A stretch of DNA of 64,000 nucleotides from Chloroflexota bacterium (GTDB lineage Bacteria; Chloroflexota; Anaerolineae; Anaerolineales; Villigracilaceae). The position numbers were made by a program, and so were the translations under genes. Positions 1 to 8,095 of this stretch are shown piece by piece. Positions within the stretch are counted from its first letter, which is position 1; the number at the start of each line of letters is the position of its first letter. The DNA lies in NCBI GenBank assembly GCA_024434165.1, contig QMIW01000001.1, positions 146,026 through 210,025 on the forward strand. The letters are read 5' to 3'. The notes beneath the pieces were generated by a model, which did not search any database, had not been told where the DNA came from, and was given only the letters and a program-made list of their open reading frames with translations.

Positions 1-290
1 CCAGCGACGATTTTCTGACCTACGTCGGCACACAGGGGGTATACCTGGTCGGCACATCCATGCCCGAACAGCGCCCCGGCGGCTGGGTGATGACCATCAG
101 CCCGGATACGGTCAAGGCGATTCAAACCTCATGGCCCAGCCTGATCGCCGGGCAGGGCGGCATCAACGTTCAATCTCCGCTCGGGCTTGCAGACGTGGAT
201 CCGGAAATTCTCACGCCCGGGAAACTTCGCCTGGTGCAGGAAACACTGGACGGTCTTTTGGCGGGACGCATACTAACCTCGAACCCGTAA
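1..290 (+). CDS. C-terminal fragment of a putative substrate-binding protein
   Basis: The frame is open from the left edge (first full codon at 3) to a TAA at 288-290, giving about 95 residues of the C-terminus of a longer protein. The text is compatible with a periplasmic BMP-type binding protein (small-residue-rich strands, then a final helix ending LDGLLAGR), but no diagnostic motif is present in this fragment, so the family is a guess. The gene runs convergently into the response regulator on the other strand with only four bases between the stop codons. Confidence 0.4.
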   Translation, partial: SDDFLTYVGTQGVYLVGTSMPEQRPGGWVMTISPDTVKAIQTSWPSLIAGQGGINVQSPLGLADVDPEILTPGKLRLVQETLDGLLAGRILTSNP

Positions 291-294
291 CGAT

Positions 295-723
295 TTATGC
301 CAGTGCCTGCATAATCTGCCTGCGCGGAACGACCCAGTCCTGCCGCGCCAGCCATGCCATGCACTTGATCAACAAAGCCATCGGGTTGACGGAGGCGGGG
401 ATGTACTCGTCCACGCCGGCGAGGGCATATTTGTTGATATCCGGCTTCGTTTTCTCTCCGGCAAACAGGAGCAGTGTACCGTCGGTGGCGGCGCGCAGTT
501 CGCGGCAAACGCTTAATTGTTCGTCGTCCGGCAGGTCGAGGGCACACAGGATCAACGCCGGGGCATGCAGGCGCGCGGTTTGCAGCCCCTCCTCGGCGGT
601 GGTCTCGCTTATGACGCGGTACTTCTTCTGCTCGAAATAGGTTTCCCAAAGCGAAACCATTTCGGCATCCCCCGAAATGATAAGGATGGTCTGTACTTCC
701 TGATTCGGGTCCTGGGCGTTCAT
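295..723 (-). CDS. single-domain response-regulator-like protein
   Basis: A 142-residue protein with the fold pattern of a receiver domain: a hydrophobic first strand (TILIISGDAEMV), an ALILCALDLPD segment at the usual phospho-acceptor position, and a later GVDEYIPASV segment where canonical receivers have the conserved Lys-Pro. The Lys is not evident, so it may be a degenerate or phosphorylation-independent receiver. A longer frame reaches 804, but the ATG at 723 has a good Shine-Dalgarno (GAAGGA) five bases upstream and begins next to the domain, so I prefer it. It is divergent from the GNAT leader transcript. Confidence 0.6.
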   Translation of the reverse strand: MNAQDPNQEVQTILIISGDAEMVSLWETYFEQKKYRVISETTAEEGLQTARLHAPALILCALDLPDDEQLSVCRELRAATDGTLLLFAGEKTKPDINKYALAGVDEYIPASVNPMALLIKCMAWLARQDWVVPRRQIMQALA

Positions 724-990
724 TGGGTCCTTCTTTCCGAAAAGAAATGGCTGCCAGCTGCGCAGCGGACGTTTCCTCTGGCTGTCCGTCTGAGACGGAT
801 CCATGTCCGCTTGCGCATTGTTTTTTTATGAACGAGCCGCGAACTTTATTAATCACTCGCCTTGCGCAGTACCGTGAGATTCATCTCGTCTTTGCGGTTG
901 GGCAAACTGCGAAACACCAGTTTATTATTATGTGTTTGAGAAGAGAAAAACGGGTCTGACCCTTTGGTACTATCTGGACAGGAATTCTCC

Positions 991-1020
991 TTGACCGCAT
1001 TACGATTCGCATGATAAACT
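991..1020 (+). promoter_or_regulatory. candidate sigma-70 promoter of the GNAT leader transcript
   Basis: TTGACC at 991-996 and TAAACT at 1015-1020 are separated by 18 bases. A start near 1027 would give a leader of about 248 bases carrying a small ORF and two terminator hairpins before the first acetyltransferase. The rest of the 724-1067 gap holds nothing else I can support. Confidence 0.45.
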
Positions 1021-1067
1021 CGCTTCACCTTGAAAAAAGGAATTCTAAAGAAAGGAGCGCACTACCC

Positions 1068-1151
1068 ATGATGTTGTTCAAGTTCGATTTGACCCCCTCT
1101 TGCGGCGGTATTGCCGTTGTTGATTCTCGTAGTGCGCCTGTACGTCGTTAG
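1068..1151 (+). CDS. candidate leader peptide (27 aa) upstream of attenuator
   Basis: A 27-codon ORF starts with tandem ATG codons at 1068 and 1071, preceded by AAGGAG at 1052-1057. It ends at a TAG 20 bases before the first terminator hairpin. The peptide begins MMLFKFDLTPSCGG and ends SAPVRR. Its position between a promoter and two intrinsic terminators, followed by an acetyltransferase, is the classic layout of a translated attenuator leader. The Arg-Arg end recalls the basic motifs of ribosome-stalling leaders of antibiotic-resistance genes, but that is only a resemblance. It may simply be a chance ORF. Confidence 0.5.
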   Translation: MMLFKFDLTPSCGGIAVVDSRSAPVRR

Positions 1152-1171
1152 GCTTTCTCGATTCTGCCCTG

Positions 1172-1208
1172 CGACCACGGCGCGCCAAGCCCCGTGGTCG
1201 TTTTCTTT
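1172..1208 (+). terminator. intrinsic terminator / attenuator 1
   Basis: CGACCACGG (1172-1180) pairs perfectly with CCGTGGTCG (1192-1200) and is followed by TTTTCTTT. It lies 20 bases after the leader ORF stop and before the GNAT gene, so it would end transcription unless disrupted. Confidence 0.75.
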
Positions 1209-1216
1209 ATACCGTT

Positions 1217-1258
1217 AAGCGGTCACGGGAACATTCTCTCGTGACCGCTTTTTGTTTG
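1217..1258 (+). terminator. intrinsic terminator / attenuator 2
   Basis: AAGCGGTCACG (1217-1227) pairs with CGTGACCGCTT (1240-1250), extended inward by further pairs, and runs into TTTTTGTTT. It is the second terminator in a row between the leader ORF and the GNAT start codon at 1275. Confidence 0.75.
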
Positions 1259-1274
1259 CTCAAGGATAAACATC

Positions 1275-1859
1275 ATGTACGACATACAAGCCCAGTTATT
1301 CGAAGCGCAGGATATTCGTTTCGGTCCCATTGACCATGAAACGCATCCCGCAATTGAATCCAGATGGACGCATGACGCCGAATTCATGCGCCTGATGGAG
1401 TTGAAGCCTGTGCGTCCGCTTTCGCCTGCGATGGTGAGGAGGAAATACGAAACCATCGAAAAGGAAATGGACGAGCAGAAGAACCTGTTCTATTTCACCA
1501 TCCGTGCCCGCCAGGGCGACCGCTTGATCGGCAAGGCGTTGATCGAGTGGGTGGATTGGGCGAACGGCAACGGCTACATCCAGATCGGCATCGGCGAACC
1601 GGAATTCCGCCGCAAAGGCTGCGGTTCGCAGGCGCTGGGGCTGTTGCTGCGCTACGCCTTCGGCGAGCTCAACCTGTTCCGCGTCACGGCGGTGGTGCCC
1701 GCCTACAACCAGGGCGCGATCCGCCTCTTCCAGAAGTTCGGCTTCATGGAGGAAGTGCGCCGCCGCAACGCGCTGCATCGCGACGGCGGGGTCTGGGACA
1801 TCATCGGCTTCGGCTTGCTGAATGCCGAATGGCGCGAACAAATCAACGGTCGAGGGTGA
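1275..1859 (+). CDS. GNAT acetyltransferase, RimJ/RimL type (194 aa)
   Basis: A single-domain GNAT acetyltransferase that would transfer acetyl from acetyl-CoA to an amine. The acetyl-CoA pyrophosphate loop is RRKGCGS, after the strand YIQIGIGEPEF and before a helix ending LRYAF; the late AYNQGAIRLFQKFGF segment is typical of RimJ/RimL and related antibiotic or cell-wall acetyltransferases. The ATG has AAGGA nine bases upstream. It is the first of four consecutive GNAT genes, downstream of a leader ORF and two terminators, so its expression is probably conditional. The substrate cannot be told from sequence. Confidence 0.85.
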   Translation: MYDIQAQLFEAQDIRFGPIDHETHPAIESRWTHDAEFMRLMELKPVRPLSPAMVRRKYETIEKEMDEQKNLFYFTIRARQGDRLIGKALIEWVDWANGNGYIQIGIGEPEFRRKGCGSQALGLLLRYAFGELNLFRVTAVVPAYNQGAIRLFQKFGFMEEVRRRNALHRDGGVWDIIGFGLLNAEWREQINGRG

Positions 1860-1863
1860 TGCG

Positions 1864-2439
1864 ATGAACGACATCTATCGCGGCTCCCTCGTCCGTTTGT
1901 CCGCCGCCGATCCGGAAGAACTCGGCAAAACCCATCCCCAATGGGCGCGCGATACAGAATTGATGCGGCTGTTTGGGTCAGGACCTGCCCGCGTACACTC
2001 CGCGCGAGCCGGCATCGAATATTACGAAAAGATAGTGAAGGATGCGCCGCCCTCGCATTTTTATTTCAGCATTCGCCTGCTTGCCGGCGACCGCCTGCTG
2101 GGCGAGACCGACCTGGAAGTGACCCATTGGGCGGCGCGCGATGCTTTTGTGGGCATCGGCATTTACAACCGCGCAGATTGGGGCAAAGGCTACGGCACAG
2201 ATGCGATGAAGATTATGCTGCGTTACGCCTTCACCGAACTCAACCTGCGCCGTGTCACGCTTTCGGTGTTCGGGTACAACCCGCGCGCCGTTCGTTCCTA
2301 CGAGAAGGCCGGCTTTCGCCATGAAGGTCGTTTGCGCGGGGCGCTGCTCAAGGATGGAAAACGCTGGGACATGCTTTACATGGGAATTATCTTCGACGAA
2401 TGGAAGGAATTAAACAGTGACCACTCAACCGCTTCTTGA
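1864..2439 (+). CDS. GNAT acetyltransferase, RimJ/RimL type (191 aa)
   Basis: Second GNAT of the cluster and a clear relative of the previous gene: motif A reads FVGIGIYNRADWGKGYGT and is followed by a helix ending LRYAFTELNLRRV, then GYNPRAVRSYEKAGF. The open frame begins at 1822, but the ATG at 1864, four bases after the upstream stop and with GAGGG in front, matches the family N-terminus. The end overlaps the next gene by 23 bases, so the cluster is probably translationally coupled. Confidence 0.85.
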   Translation: MNDIYRGSLVRLSAADPEELGKTHPQWARDTELMRLFGSGPARVHSARAGIEYYEKIVKDAPPSHFYFSIRLLAGDRLLGETDLEVTHWAARDAFVGIGIYNRADWGKGYGTDAMKIMLRYAFTELNLRRVTLSVFGYNPRAVRSYEKAGFRHEGRLRGALLKDGKRWDMLYMGIIFDEWKELNSDHSTAS

Positions 2440-3394
2440 TCTGGACCTGAAACTGCGCGCCGCGACCTGGGGCGACGTCCGCGCTGTGACAGACCTCATC
2501 TACGCCGTCTGCGAAGCCGACGGCGATGTGACCGTGGCTGTCACGCCGGAGGAACTGGAACATGAATGGCGCAGCGAAGGCTTCAACCCCGAAACGGACG
2601 CCTTCGTGGTGCAAACCGCAGACGGACGCATTGTGGGGTATTCCGAATTGGTCAACGCCAAAGACCATGCGCATTTGAATGCGGACGCCTATTTTCACCC
2701 GGATTTCAAAAACATCGGCGAGAGGCTGTTGAGCCGCATCCTGGAGCGCGCCCGGCAGGAAGTGCCGCTCGCCGCGCCCGGCCTGCGCGTGTTCGTCCGC
2801 AGTACGATAGACGGCAGGGATGAAATTGGCAAGACGCTTCACGCCAGCCTGGGATTTTCGCCCGTGCGCCATCACTGGCGCATGGAAATCAACCTGAGCG
2901 AAGCGCCGCCCGCCGCCGTCTTTCCCGCAGGCATCCAACTGCGTCCTTTCGACAAGGAGGCGCACGCCCGCCTTGTTTGGGAAGCCGAAAACGAAGCCTT
3001 CAGCGAGCACTGGGGCAGCCACGATGCGACTTTCGAAGAATGGTCATTCCGCAAATTCGGCAAACCCGAATTCGACCCCGCGTTATGGCTAATCGCCTGG
3101 GATGGCGACCGGATCGCGGGTTTTTCCCAGAACCGCTATCGCATGGGCATCGGCTGGGTGGGTACACTCGGCGTCCGCAAGCCCTGGCGTAAAATGGGAT
3201 TGGGGCTGGCGCTGCTGCGCCATTCTTTTGGCGAATTTTATAAACGCGGGATGAAAACCATCGGTCTCGGCGTGGATGCTTCCAACGCCACCGGCGCCAC
3301 CCGCCTGTATGAACGCGCGGGCATGTATATCGTCAGTGAGTTTGTCACCTGCGAAAGGGAACTCCGTCCTGGGCGAAGCGTGGAAGAAGAATAA
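2417..3394 (+). CDS. tandem-domain GNAT acetyltransferase (325 aa)
   Basis: A two-domain GNAT protein, the architecture seen in mycothiol synthase and similar enzymes. The N-terminal domain (about residues 10-155) has a poor acetyl-CoA loop (HPDFKNIGERLL). The C-terminal domain (about 170-320) has a good one (PWRKMGLGLALL) followed by DASNATGATRLYERAGM. This suggests the second half is catalytic and the first structural. The start is GTG at 2417 with AAGGAA upstream, inside the end of the previous gene. The next gene is a paralogue. Confidence 0.8.
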   Translation: MTTQPLLDLDLKLRAATWGDVRAVTDLIYAVCEADGDVTVAVTPEELEHEWRSEGFNPETDAFVVQTADGRIVGYSELVNAKDHAHLNADAYFHPDFKNIGERLLSRILERARQEVPLAAPGLRVFVRSTIDGRDEIGKTLHASLGFSPVRHHWRMEINLSEAPPAAVFPAGIQLRPFDKEAHARLVWEAENEAFSEHWGSHDATFEEWSFRKFGKPEFDPALWLIAWDGDRIAGFSQNRYRMGIGWVGTLGVRKPWRKMGLGLALLRHSFGEFYKRGMKTIGLGVDASNATGATRLYERAGMYIVSEFVTCERELRPGRSVEEE

Positions 3395-3469
3395 AGGACG
3401 CCGGACCACCCTGCTTTCGGCGGCGGGAATACTTTCGGATAACGAAACGTGAAAGAATGAGAGGACATC

Positions 3470-4498
3470 ATGAAGGAAAAACTGGAAACACAAATCGAAT
3501 TGCCGGAAGGGTTCACCGCGCGCGGCGCAACCCTGGCAGATGCCGACATTGCATTCGAAATGTTCAATCTCTGGATGCAGCGTTTGATCGGACAGGATGA
3601 CATCACCAGCCCGAACATCCTGCGCGACGATTGGGCTTCCCCCAAATTCGACCCCGCGCGGGATATCCGCCTCGTGTTTTCGCCGGCGGGACAGTTGGTC
3701 GGGTACATCGAGGTGTGGACCACCTCCAACCCGCCCGTCCATCCGTGGATCTGGGGGCGCGTCCACCCGGACTTTGGCGGCTTGGGCATCGGCACCGCCC
3801 TGCTGACCTGGGCGGAGGAACACGCCAGCCGTGTATTGCCCGACCTGCCCGCGGACCTGCGTTTCGCGCCCCGCACAGGTTCCCTGCGCGCTGCCGAAGG
3901 TTCGAAGAAACTATTTGAAGATTGCGGCTATCATCGCATTCGCAGTTCTTATCAGATGCGAATCGAAATGGATGAAGCGCCTCCCGCGCCGGTTTGGTCC
4001 GAAGGAATTACGCTCAAAACCGGCAGCCCTGGGGAGATTCCGGCGATCTATGCCGCATTCGAGGAATCCTTCCGCGACCATTTTGGTCATATCGAAGAGC
4101 CGTTCGAGGAAGGGCTTGCGCGTTTCACTCATTTCATGAAATCGGATGGGAACGATCCCGCTTTGTGGTTCCTTGCCATGGACGGTGAAGAGATCGCGGG
4201 CATCAGCCTGTGCCGTCCCGAGTCCTACGATGATGTGGACATGGGCTGGGTGAACGTCCTGGGAGTCCGCCGTCCGTGGCGCAAGCGCGGGCTTGGGCTG
4301 GCGCTGCTCCTGCACAGTTTCGGCGAATTTTACAGGCGCGGCAGGCGCAAGGCGGGTCTGGGCGTGGACGCGGAAAACCTGACCGGCGCCCTGCGGTTGT
4401 ACGAAAAGGCAGGCATGCGCGTCCACATGGTGTTCGACACCTATGAAAAAACGATTCGCGGAGGACGTGAAATCAGTGTAGAATCACTGTCAGACTAA
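3470..4498 (+). CDS. tandem-domain GNAT acetyltransferase (342 aa)
   Basis: A paralogue of the preceding gene, with near-identical stretches in the C-terminal domain (PWRKRGLGLALLLHSFGEFY, then GVDAENLTGALRLYEKAGM). Unlike its neighbour, the N-terminal domain also keeps a GNAT loop (HPDFGGLGIGTALL), so both halves may bind acetyl-CoA. AGAGGA precedes the ATG. A recent tandem duplication explains genes three and four of the cluster. Confidence 0.8.
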   Translation: MKEKLETQIELPEGFTARGATLADADIAFEMFNLWMQRLIGQDDITSPNILRDDWASPKFDPARDIRLVFSPAGQLVGYIEVWTTSNPPVHPWIWGRVHPDFGGLGIGTALLTWAEEHASRVLPDLPADLRFAPRTGSLRAAEGSKKLFEDCGYHRIRSSYQMRIEMDEAPPAPVWSEGITLKTGSPGEIPAIYAAFEESFRDHFGHIEEPFEEGLARFTHFMKSDGNDPALWFLAMDGEEIAGISLCRPESYDDVDMGWVNVLGVRRPWRKRGLGLALLLHSFGEFYRRGRRKAGLGVDAENLTGALRLYEKAGMRVHMVFDTYEKTIRGGREISVESLSD

Positions 4499-4522
4499 GA
4501 TTTTCCGAGTAAGGAGAAATTC

Positions 4523-4972
4523 ATGCTGAACCTGCGTTGTCTTTATTGCCAGACCCCCTTCACCGTTGGGCGCGCGGAAATGCTCACGGCGCTCGTTACC
4601 ATGAGTGAGAAGAACCAGAACCATTACGATGCGCATTGTCCGCGCTGCCGCCGCGCTAACTCCATCTCCCGCCAGCGGATGGAACTCTTTTACCCGAACT
4701 GGCGCGAAGCCGCCAAACAGATGGCGTCCGCGCCGGCGCCGGAGCCTGCGCCCGTGTCTGCCGCCGCGTCCTTGAAGACGGAACCGCTTCCCAAAGCCGC
4801 CCGCGCGGCGCTCAAAACTGCGGCAACGAAACAGACCGCCGCAGGCACGGCAAAACCTCCAGCCTCCAAACGACAACGCGCTTCGAAACCGGCTTCCGCC
4901 AAGAAGACGACGCCCTCCAAATCCTCTCCTTCCAGGACCGGCAAGACTTCTTCAAAGAGCAAGAAGAAGTGA
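4523..4972 (+). CDS. zinc-ribbon protein with Ala/Lys/Pro-rich tail (149 aa)
   Basis: The first 65 residues hold two CxxC pairs (Cys6/Cys9 and Cys39/Cys42), a typical zinc-ribbon spacing. The remaining 80 residues are low-complexity and rich in Ala, Lys, Pro, Ser and Thr, resembling histone-H1-like tails, so nucleic-acid binding is plausible but unproven. AAGGAG precedes the ATG. It follows the GNAT cluster by 24 bases and is closed by a strong terminator. Confidence 0.65.
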   Translation: MLNLRCLYCQTPFTVGRAEMLTALVTMSEKNQNHYDAHCPRCRRANSISRQRMELFYPNWREAAKQMASAPAPEPAPVSAAASLKTEPLPKAARAALKTAATKQTAAGTAKPPASKRQRASKPASAKKTTPSKSSPSRTGKTSSKSKKK

Positions 4973-4992
4973 TGGATGGAATTCAAATTCCC

Positions 4993-5027
4993 GCCCGCAG
5001 GCGTGTTGCGCTCCTGCGGGCTTTTTT
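4993..5027 (+). terminator. intrinsic terminator after the zinc-ribbon gene
   Basis: GCCCGCAGG (4993-5001) pairs with CCTGCGGGC (5013-5021) and is followed by six T residues. It closes the GNAT/zinc-ribbon transcription unit. Confidence 0.85.
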
Positions 5028-5042
5028 ATGAATGGATGGAAA

Positions 5043-5645
5043 ATGAACATTCGAGCGGTATTTTTCGACTTCGGCGGCGTCATCCAGCGTACTGAATTTC
5101 AGGCTCCGCGCCAGCGCCTTGCCGAGCGCTTCGGCATGGATTATGACGACATGGACAGGCTGGTCTTCGCCGGAGAAACCGCCCGGCGCGCCTCGCTGGG
5201 CGAGATCAAGGAAGACGATCACTGGGCGCAGGTTTTACAGCGGCTCAAACGACCCGCCTCCGAATTGCAAGGCATCAAGGATGAATTCTTCGGCGGCGAT
5301 GTGATTGACTACGAACTCGTTGACTTCATCCGTTCCCTGCGCGGCAGGGCTGGCGTGGGGTTGATTTCGAACGCGTGGGATGGAATGCGCCCGCATCTTG
5401 CGCGGATCGGTCTGCTCGACCTGTTTCAGCCCGTCGTCATCTCGGCGGAGGTTGGCATGATGAAGCCCGAGGCGGGCATCTACCGTCTCGCGTTGGAACA
5501 GGCGCAGGTCAAGGCAAACGAGGCGGTTTTCGTTGACGACATGCCCGCCAACATCGAAGCCTGCGAGCAGGTTGGCATGAAAGGCATCCTGTTCAAGGAT
5601 CCGCAGGAAGCCATGCAACAAATAAGGCGGCTCCTGAAACTTTGA
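5043..5645 (+). CDS. HAD-superfamily hydrolase (200 aa)
   Basis: A HAD phosphatase-like enzyme: motif I is FFDFGGVIQ, motif II SNAW, motif III the Lys in MKPEAGIY, and motif IV FVDDMPANIEA. The second acidic residue of the usual DxD is replaced (DFGG), as in the haloacid-dehalogenase and epoxide-hydrolase-N branch, where dehalogenation or an unknown hydrolysis is as likely as phosphate release. An upstream in-frame ATG at 5028 lies in the terminator tail and lacks a ribosome site, so I start at 5043. Confidence 0.75.
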   Translation: MNIRAVFFDFGGVIQRTEFQAPRQRLAERFGMDYDDMDRLVFAGETARRASLGEIKEDDHWAQVLQRLKRPASELQGIKDEFFGGDVIDYELVDFIRSLRGRAGVGLISNAWDGMRPHLARIGLLDLFQPVVISAEVGMMKPEAGIYRLALEQAQVKANEAVFVDDMPANIEACEQVGMKGILFKDPQEAMQQIRRLLKL

Positions 5646-5833
5646 AGGAACATCATGAACAAGACAGCCGTGAATCCGTGAGCGGGTCCCTTGACGAATA
5701 TATCCGCGCCGGCAATGCTTCTGGTTCGCCGAGCCAACTCCCAGTCTGAACCGGAGGCGGATGTGTTGGATGAGGCGTCCCAGCGGGGCGGGGTCCTTTT
5801 CATGTCCATAACAAGAGTGAAAAGAGGATTAAT

Positions 5834-5863
5834 TGACGCGCGCCAGACTTTGCATGTATAATC
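5834..5863 (+). promoter_or_regulatory. sigma-70 promoter of the signalling locus
   Basis: TTGACG (5834-5839) and TATAAT (5858-5863) are separated by 18 bases, with TG just before the -10. The start would fall near 5870, about 30 bases before the DUF4388 start codon. The remainder of 5646-5833 holds nothing I can support. Confidence 0.8.
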
Positions 5864-5900
5864 TCCGGGACTATCCCTCTTTATGGGAAGTAGAGGCACA

Positions 5901-6707
5901 ATGGCTCTGCGTGGCAATTTACGCGATTTTACGATTACTCAACTTTTGAACCTGATCAACCTTGCCAGCAAGACCGGCACACTGGTCGTGGATGGGGCGT
6001 CGGAACAGGCGTACATCTCCTTCCGCGACGGTAAACTGGCGTATGCCCGCATCGGAAAGGAAGACGGCAGCCTGGCTTCGGTTCTGTACAAGGCGAACAA
6101 GATCAACGCGAACCAATACCGCGCCATTGCAGACCGCGCCGGGCAGATGACGGACAAGGAACTTGGTTTGCTGTTGATCAACGCAGGCTACGTAACGCAG
6201 GAGGATATCCTGCTGAATTTGCAGGCATATTTCACCGACCTGGTGCGGAAGTTGTTCACGTGGGTGGAGGGTATCTTCCGCTTCGAGAACGATATCCTGC
6301 CGCCCGACGACCGCATCAACGTGCGGATGGACCTCGAGAACATCATCATCGAAGGCTCGCGCCAACTGCGCGAACTGGAGCAGCTGCAGGACGAAATCCC
6401 CAGCCTGGATATGGCGCTCAAGTTCACCGAACGCCCGCTGACCAACATCAACCTGAGCGTGGATGAATGGAAGGTGGTCAAGTTCGTGGACCCGAAGAAC
6501 ACCATGCGCCAGATCGCGAAGACGAACAAACTGACCGAGATCGAGATTCGCAGGATCGTCTACGGTCTGCTGCAGGCGGGTTTGGTGGAACTGGCGCGCC
6601 CTGCCAACGCCCCGGCTCCGGTGAGCGTGAAGACCTTCCAAACGCCGGACAAGGAAGAGCAGAAATCATTGATCAACAAACTGATCGGCCGCATTCGTCA
6701 GCTTTAA
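5901..6707 (+). CDS. DUF4388 (PATAN-like) domain protein (268 aa)
   Basis: The N-terminal 100 residues (ALRGNLRDFTITQLLNLINL, then KTGTLVVDG) match the DUF4388 pattern found in response regulators and gliding or polarity proteins, where it is thought to mediate protein contacts. The C-terminal part carries a winged-helix-like segment (DPKNTMRQIAKTNKLTEIE). An ATG at 5883 is in frame, but 5901 has AGAGG in front and begins with the domain. It is immediately followed by a small GTPase gene, the usual partner type, suggesting a switch for motility, polarity or signalling. Confidence 0.75.
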   Translation: MALRGNLRDFTITQLLNLINLASKTGTLVVDGASEQAYISFRDGKLAYARIGKEDGSLASVLYKANKINANQYRAIADRAGQMTDKELGLLLINAGYVTQEDILLNLQAYFTDLVRKLFTWVEGIFRFENDILPPDDRINVRMDLENIIIEGSRQLRELEQLQDEIPSLDMALKFTERPLTNINLSVDEWKVVKFVDPKNTMRQIAKTNKLTEIEIRRIVYGLLQAGLVELARPANAPAPVSVKTFQTPDKEEQKSLINKLIGRIRQL

Positions 6708-6734
6708 TTTATCCGGGCCGAAAGGATAGGAATT

Positions 6735-7274
6735 ATGCAAACGGTCAAAATGGTAGTGACAGGTCCATTCAGCGCTGGCAAGACGCAGTTCATCCAGTCT
6801 GTCAGCGAAATTGATGTGGTTGCCACGGAGCGCAGGATCTCCTCCGAGGAGGAACGTACCGTGAAATCATCCACCACGGTTGCGATGGATTTTGGGCGCA
6901 TCACCGTGGACGAGGACCTGGTCCTCTACCTGTTCGGCACCCCCGGACAGAAACGCTTCGACTTCATGTGGGAGATTCTCTCCGAAGGCATGTTGGGATT
7001 CATCGTGATGGTGGACAGCACCCGCCCGGAGACCTTCCGCGAAGCCCGTTCGATTCTCGAAACGTTCCGCGCCTACGCGCCCACGCCGTATGTCGTCGCC
7101 GCCAACAAACAGGATATGGAAGACGCATGGGACCTGGAAGACATGGGTCATGCGCTCCGCCTGGACAAAAACACAAAACTGCTGCCCTGCGTTGCCACGG
7201 ACCGCAACTCTGTCAAAACCATCCTGCTGGAATTGTTGTACAGCATTCTTCAGGAAATGGAATCAGGGAAATAG
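6735..7274 (+). CDS. CvnD-like small GTPase (179 aa)
   Basis: A Ras-like GTPase of the kind encoded in actinobacterial conservons (CvnD) and related to MglA. The P-loop is GPFSAGKT (about residues 10-17), followed by a TTVAMDFGRI switch segment, the G3 box FGTPGQKRF, and the G4 box NKQD; no membrane anchor is seen. In conservons this GTPase works with a histidine kinase and a roadblock protein. Here a DUF4388 protein precedes it and a giant kinase follows later in the locus. AAAGGA lies upstream of the ATG. Confidence 0.85.
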   Translation: MQTVKMVVTGPFSAGKTQFIQSVSEIDVVATERRISSEEERTVKSSTTVAMDFGRITVDEDLVLYLFGTPGQKRFDFMWEILSEGMLGFIVMVDSTRPETFREARSILETFRAYAPTPYVVAANKQDMEDAWDLEDMGHALRLDKNTKLLPCVATDRNSVKTILLELLYSILQEMESGK

Positions 7275-7294
7275 CAGTGGGATGATCTTCTGCT

Positions 7295-8095
7295 GTGTCG
7301 TCAATCACCACTGATCAGGGTATCGTTCATTATGAAGTCTACGGGCGCGGGCGCCCGGTAATCCTTTTGCACGGCTGGCTTGGCTCCTGGGGGCTTTGGC
7401 AGGAGACCATGGCGTACCTCGGCGCGTTCTACCGTACCTACGCGCTCGATTTTTGGGGGTTTGGGGAATCGGGAAAGAAACGCGAAACGTACGCCGTTTC
7501 CGATTTTGTAGACCTTGTCAACCAATTCATGGACCAGTTGGGCATCGTCCATGCGCCGCTGGTGGGACACAGCATGGGCGGCACGGTCAGCCTTTCGGTG
7601 GCGATCAAGTATCCCGACCGCGTGAGCAAGGTGGTGGTGGTTGGCTCGCCGATGGTGGGGTCGTCGCTGGCGCCGCTGCTCAAACTGGCTGGCCAGCGCC
7701 CCATCGCCTTCATGCTGTTCAACATGATGGGTCCCTTCCGCGCTTTCATGAAATATTATTATTCGCGCGTCATTTGCAGCGACCCGCGCTTCCCGGAGAT
7801 GATGGACCGCGATCTCTCCCGCACCACCGTCGAATCCTTCCTGCGTTCCATCGCTTCGCTCCGCCGCACCGACCTGACGCCCATGCTTCCGCAGATTCGC
7901 GTTCCGGCGATGGGCATTTACGGTGACAAGGATTTGATCGTCCATCCGAAGCAGTGGCAGCCGATGTTGAACGGCATTTCGCACGCCGTGATCGAACGCT
8001 TCCCCGATGCGGGTCACTTCCCGATGCTGGAGGAACCGACCCGCTTCAGCCAGATGCTGAAAAGATTCCTCGATGACGACTATCCAAACCCATGA
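7295..8095 (+). CDS. alpha/beta hydrolase, serine nucleophile (266 aa)
   Basis: An alpha/beta-fold hydrolase with the oxyanion segment LLHGWLGS, a nucleophile elbow GHSMGG (Ser93), an acid in YGDKD, and a catalytic His in DAGHFPMLE. No signal peptide is visible, so it is cytoplasmic. The substrate is unknown. The start is a GTG at 7295 with a weak ribosome site. It overlaps the next gene by four bases. A paralogue with an Asp nucleophile ends the same locus at 19922, and both share the HGWxGSWxxW opening. Confidence 0.8.
   Translation: MSSITTDQGIVHYEVYGRGRPVILLHGWLGSWGLWQETMAYLGAFYRTYALDFWGFGESGKKRETYAVSDFVDLVNQFMDQLGIVHAPLVGHSMGGTVSLSVAIKYPDRVSKVVVVGSPMVGSSLAPLLKLAGQRPIAFMLFNMMGPFRAFMKYYYSRVICSDPRFPEMMDRDLSRTTVESFLRSIASLRRTDLTPMLPQIRVPAMGIYGDKDLIVHPKQWQPMLNGISHAVIERFPDAGHFPMLEEPTRFSQMLKRFLDDDYPNP

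Noticed and set aside
5480..5917. A minus-strand frame of 145 codons across the HAD gene end and the promoter
   Set aside because: It overlaps a convincing HAD motif IV and a strong promoter on the other strand and has no family resemblance.
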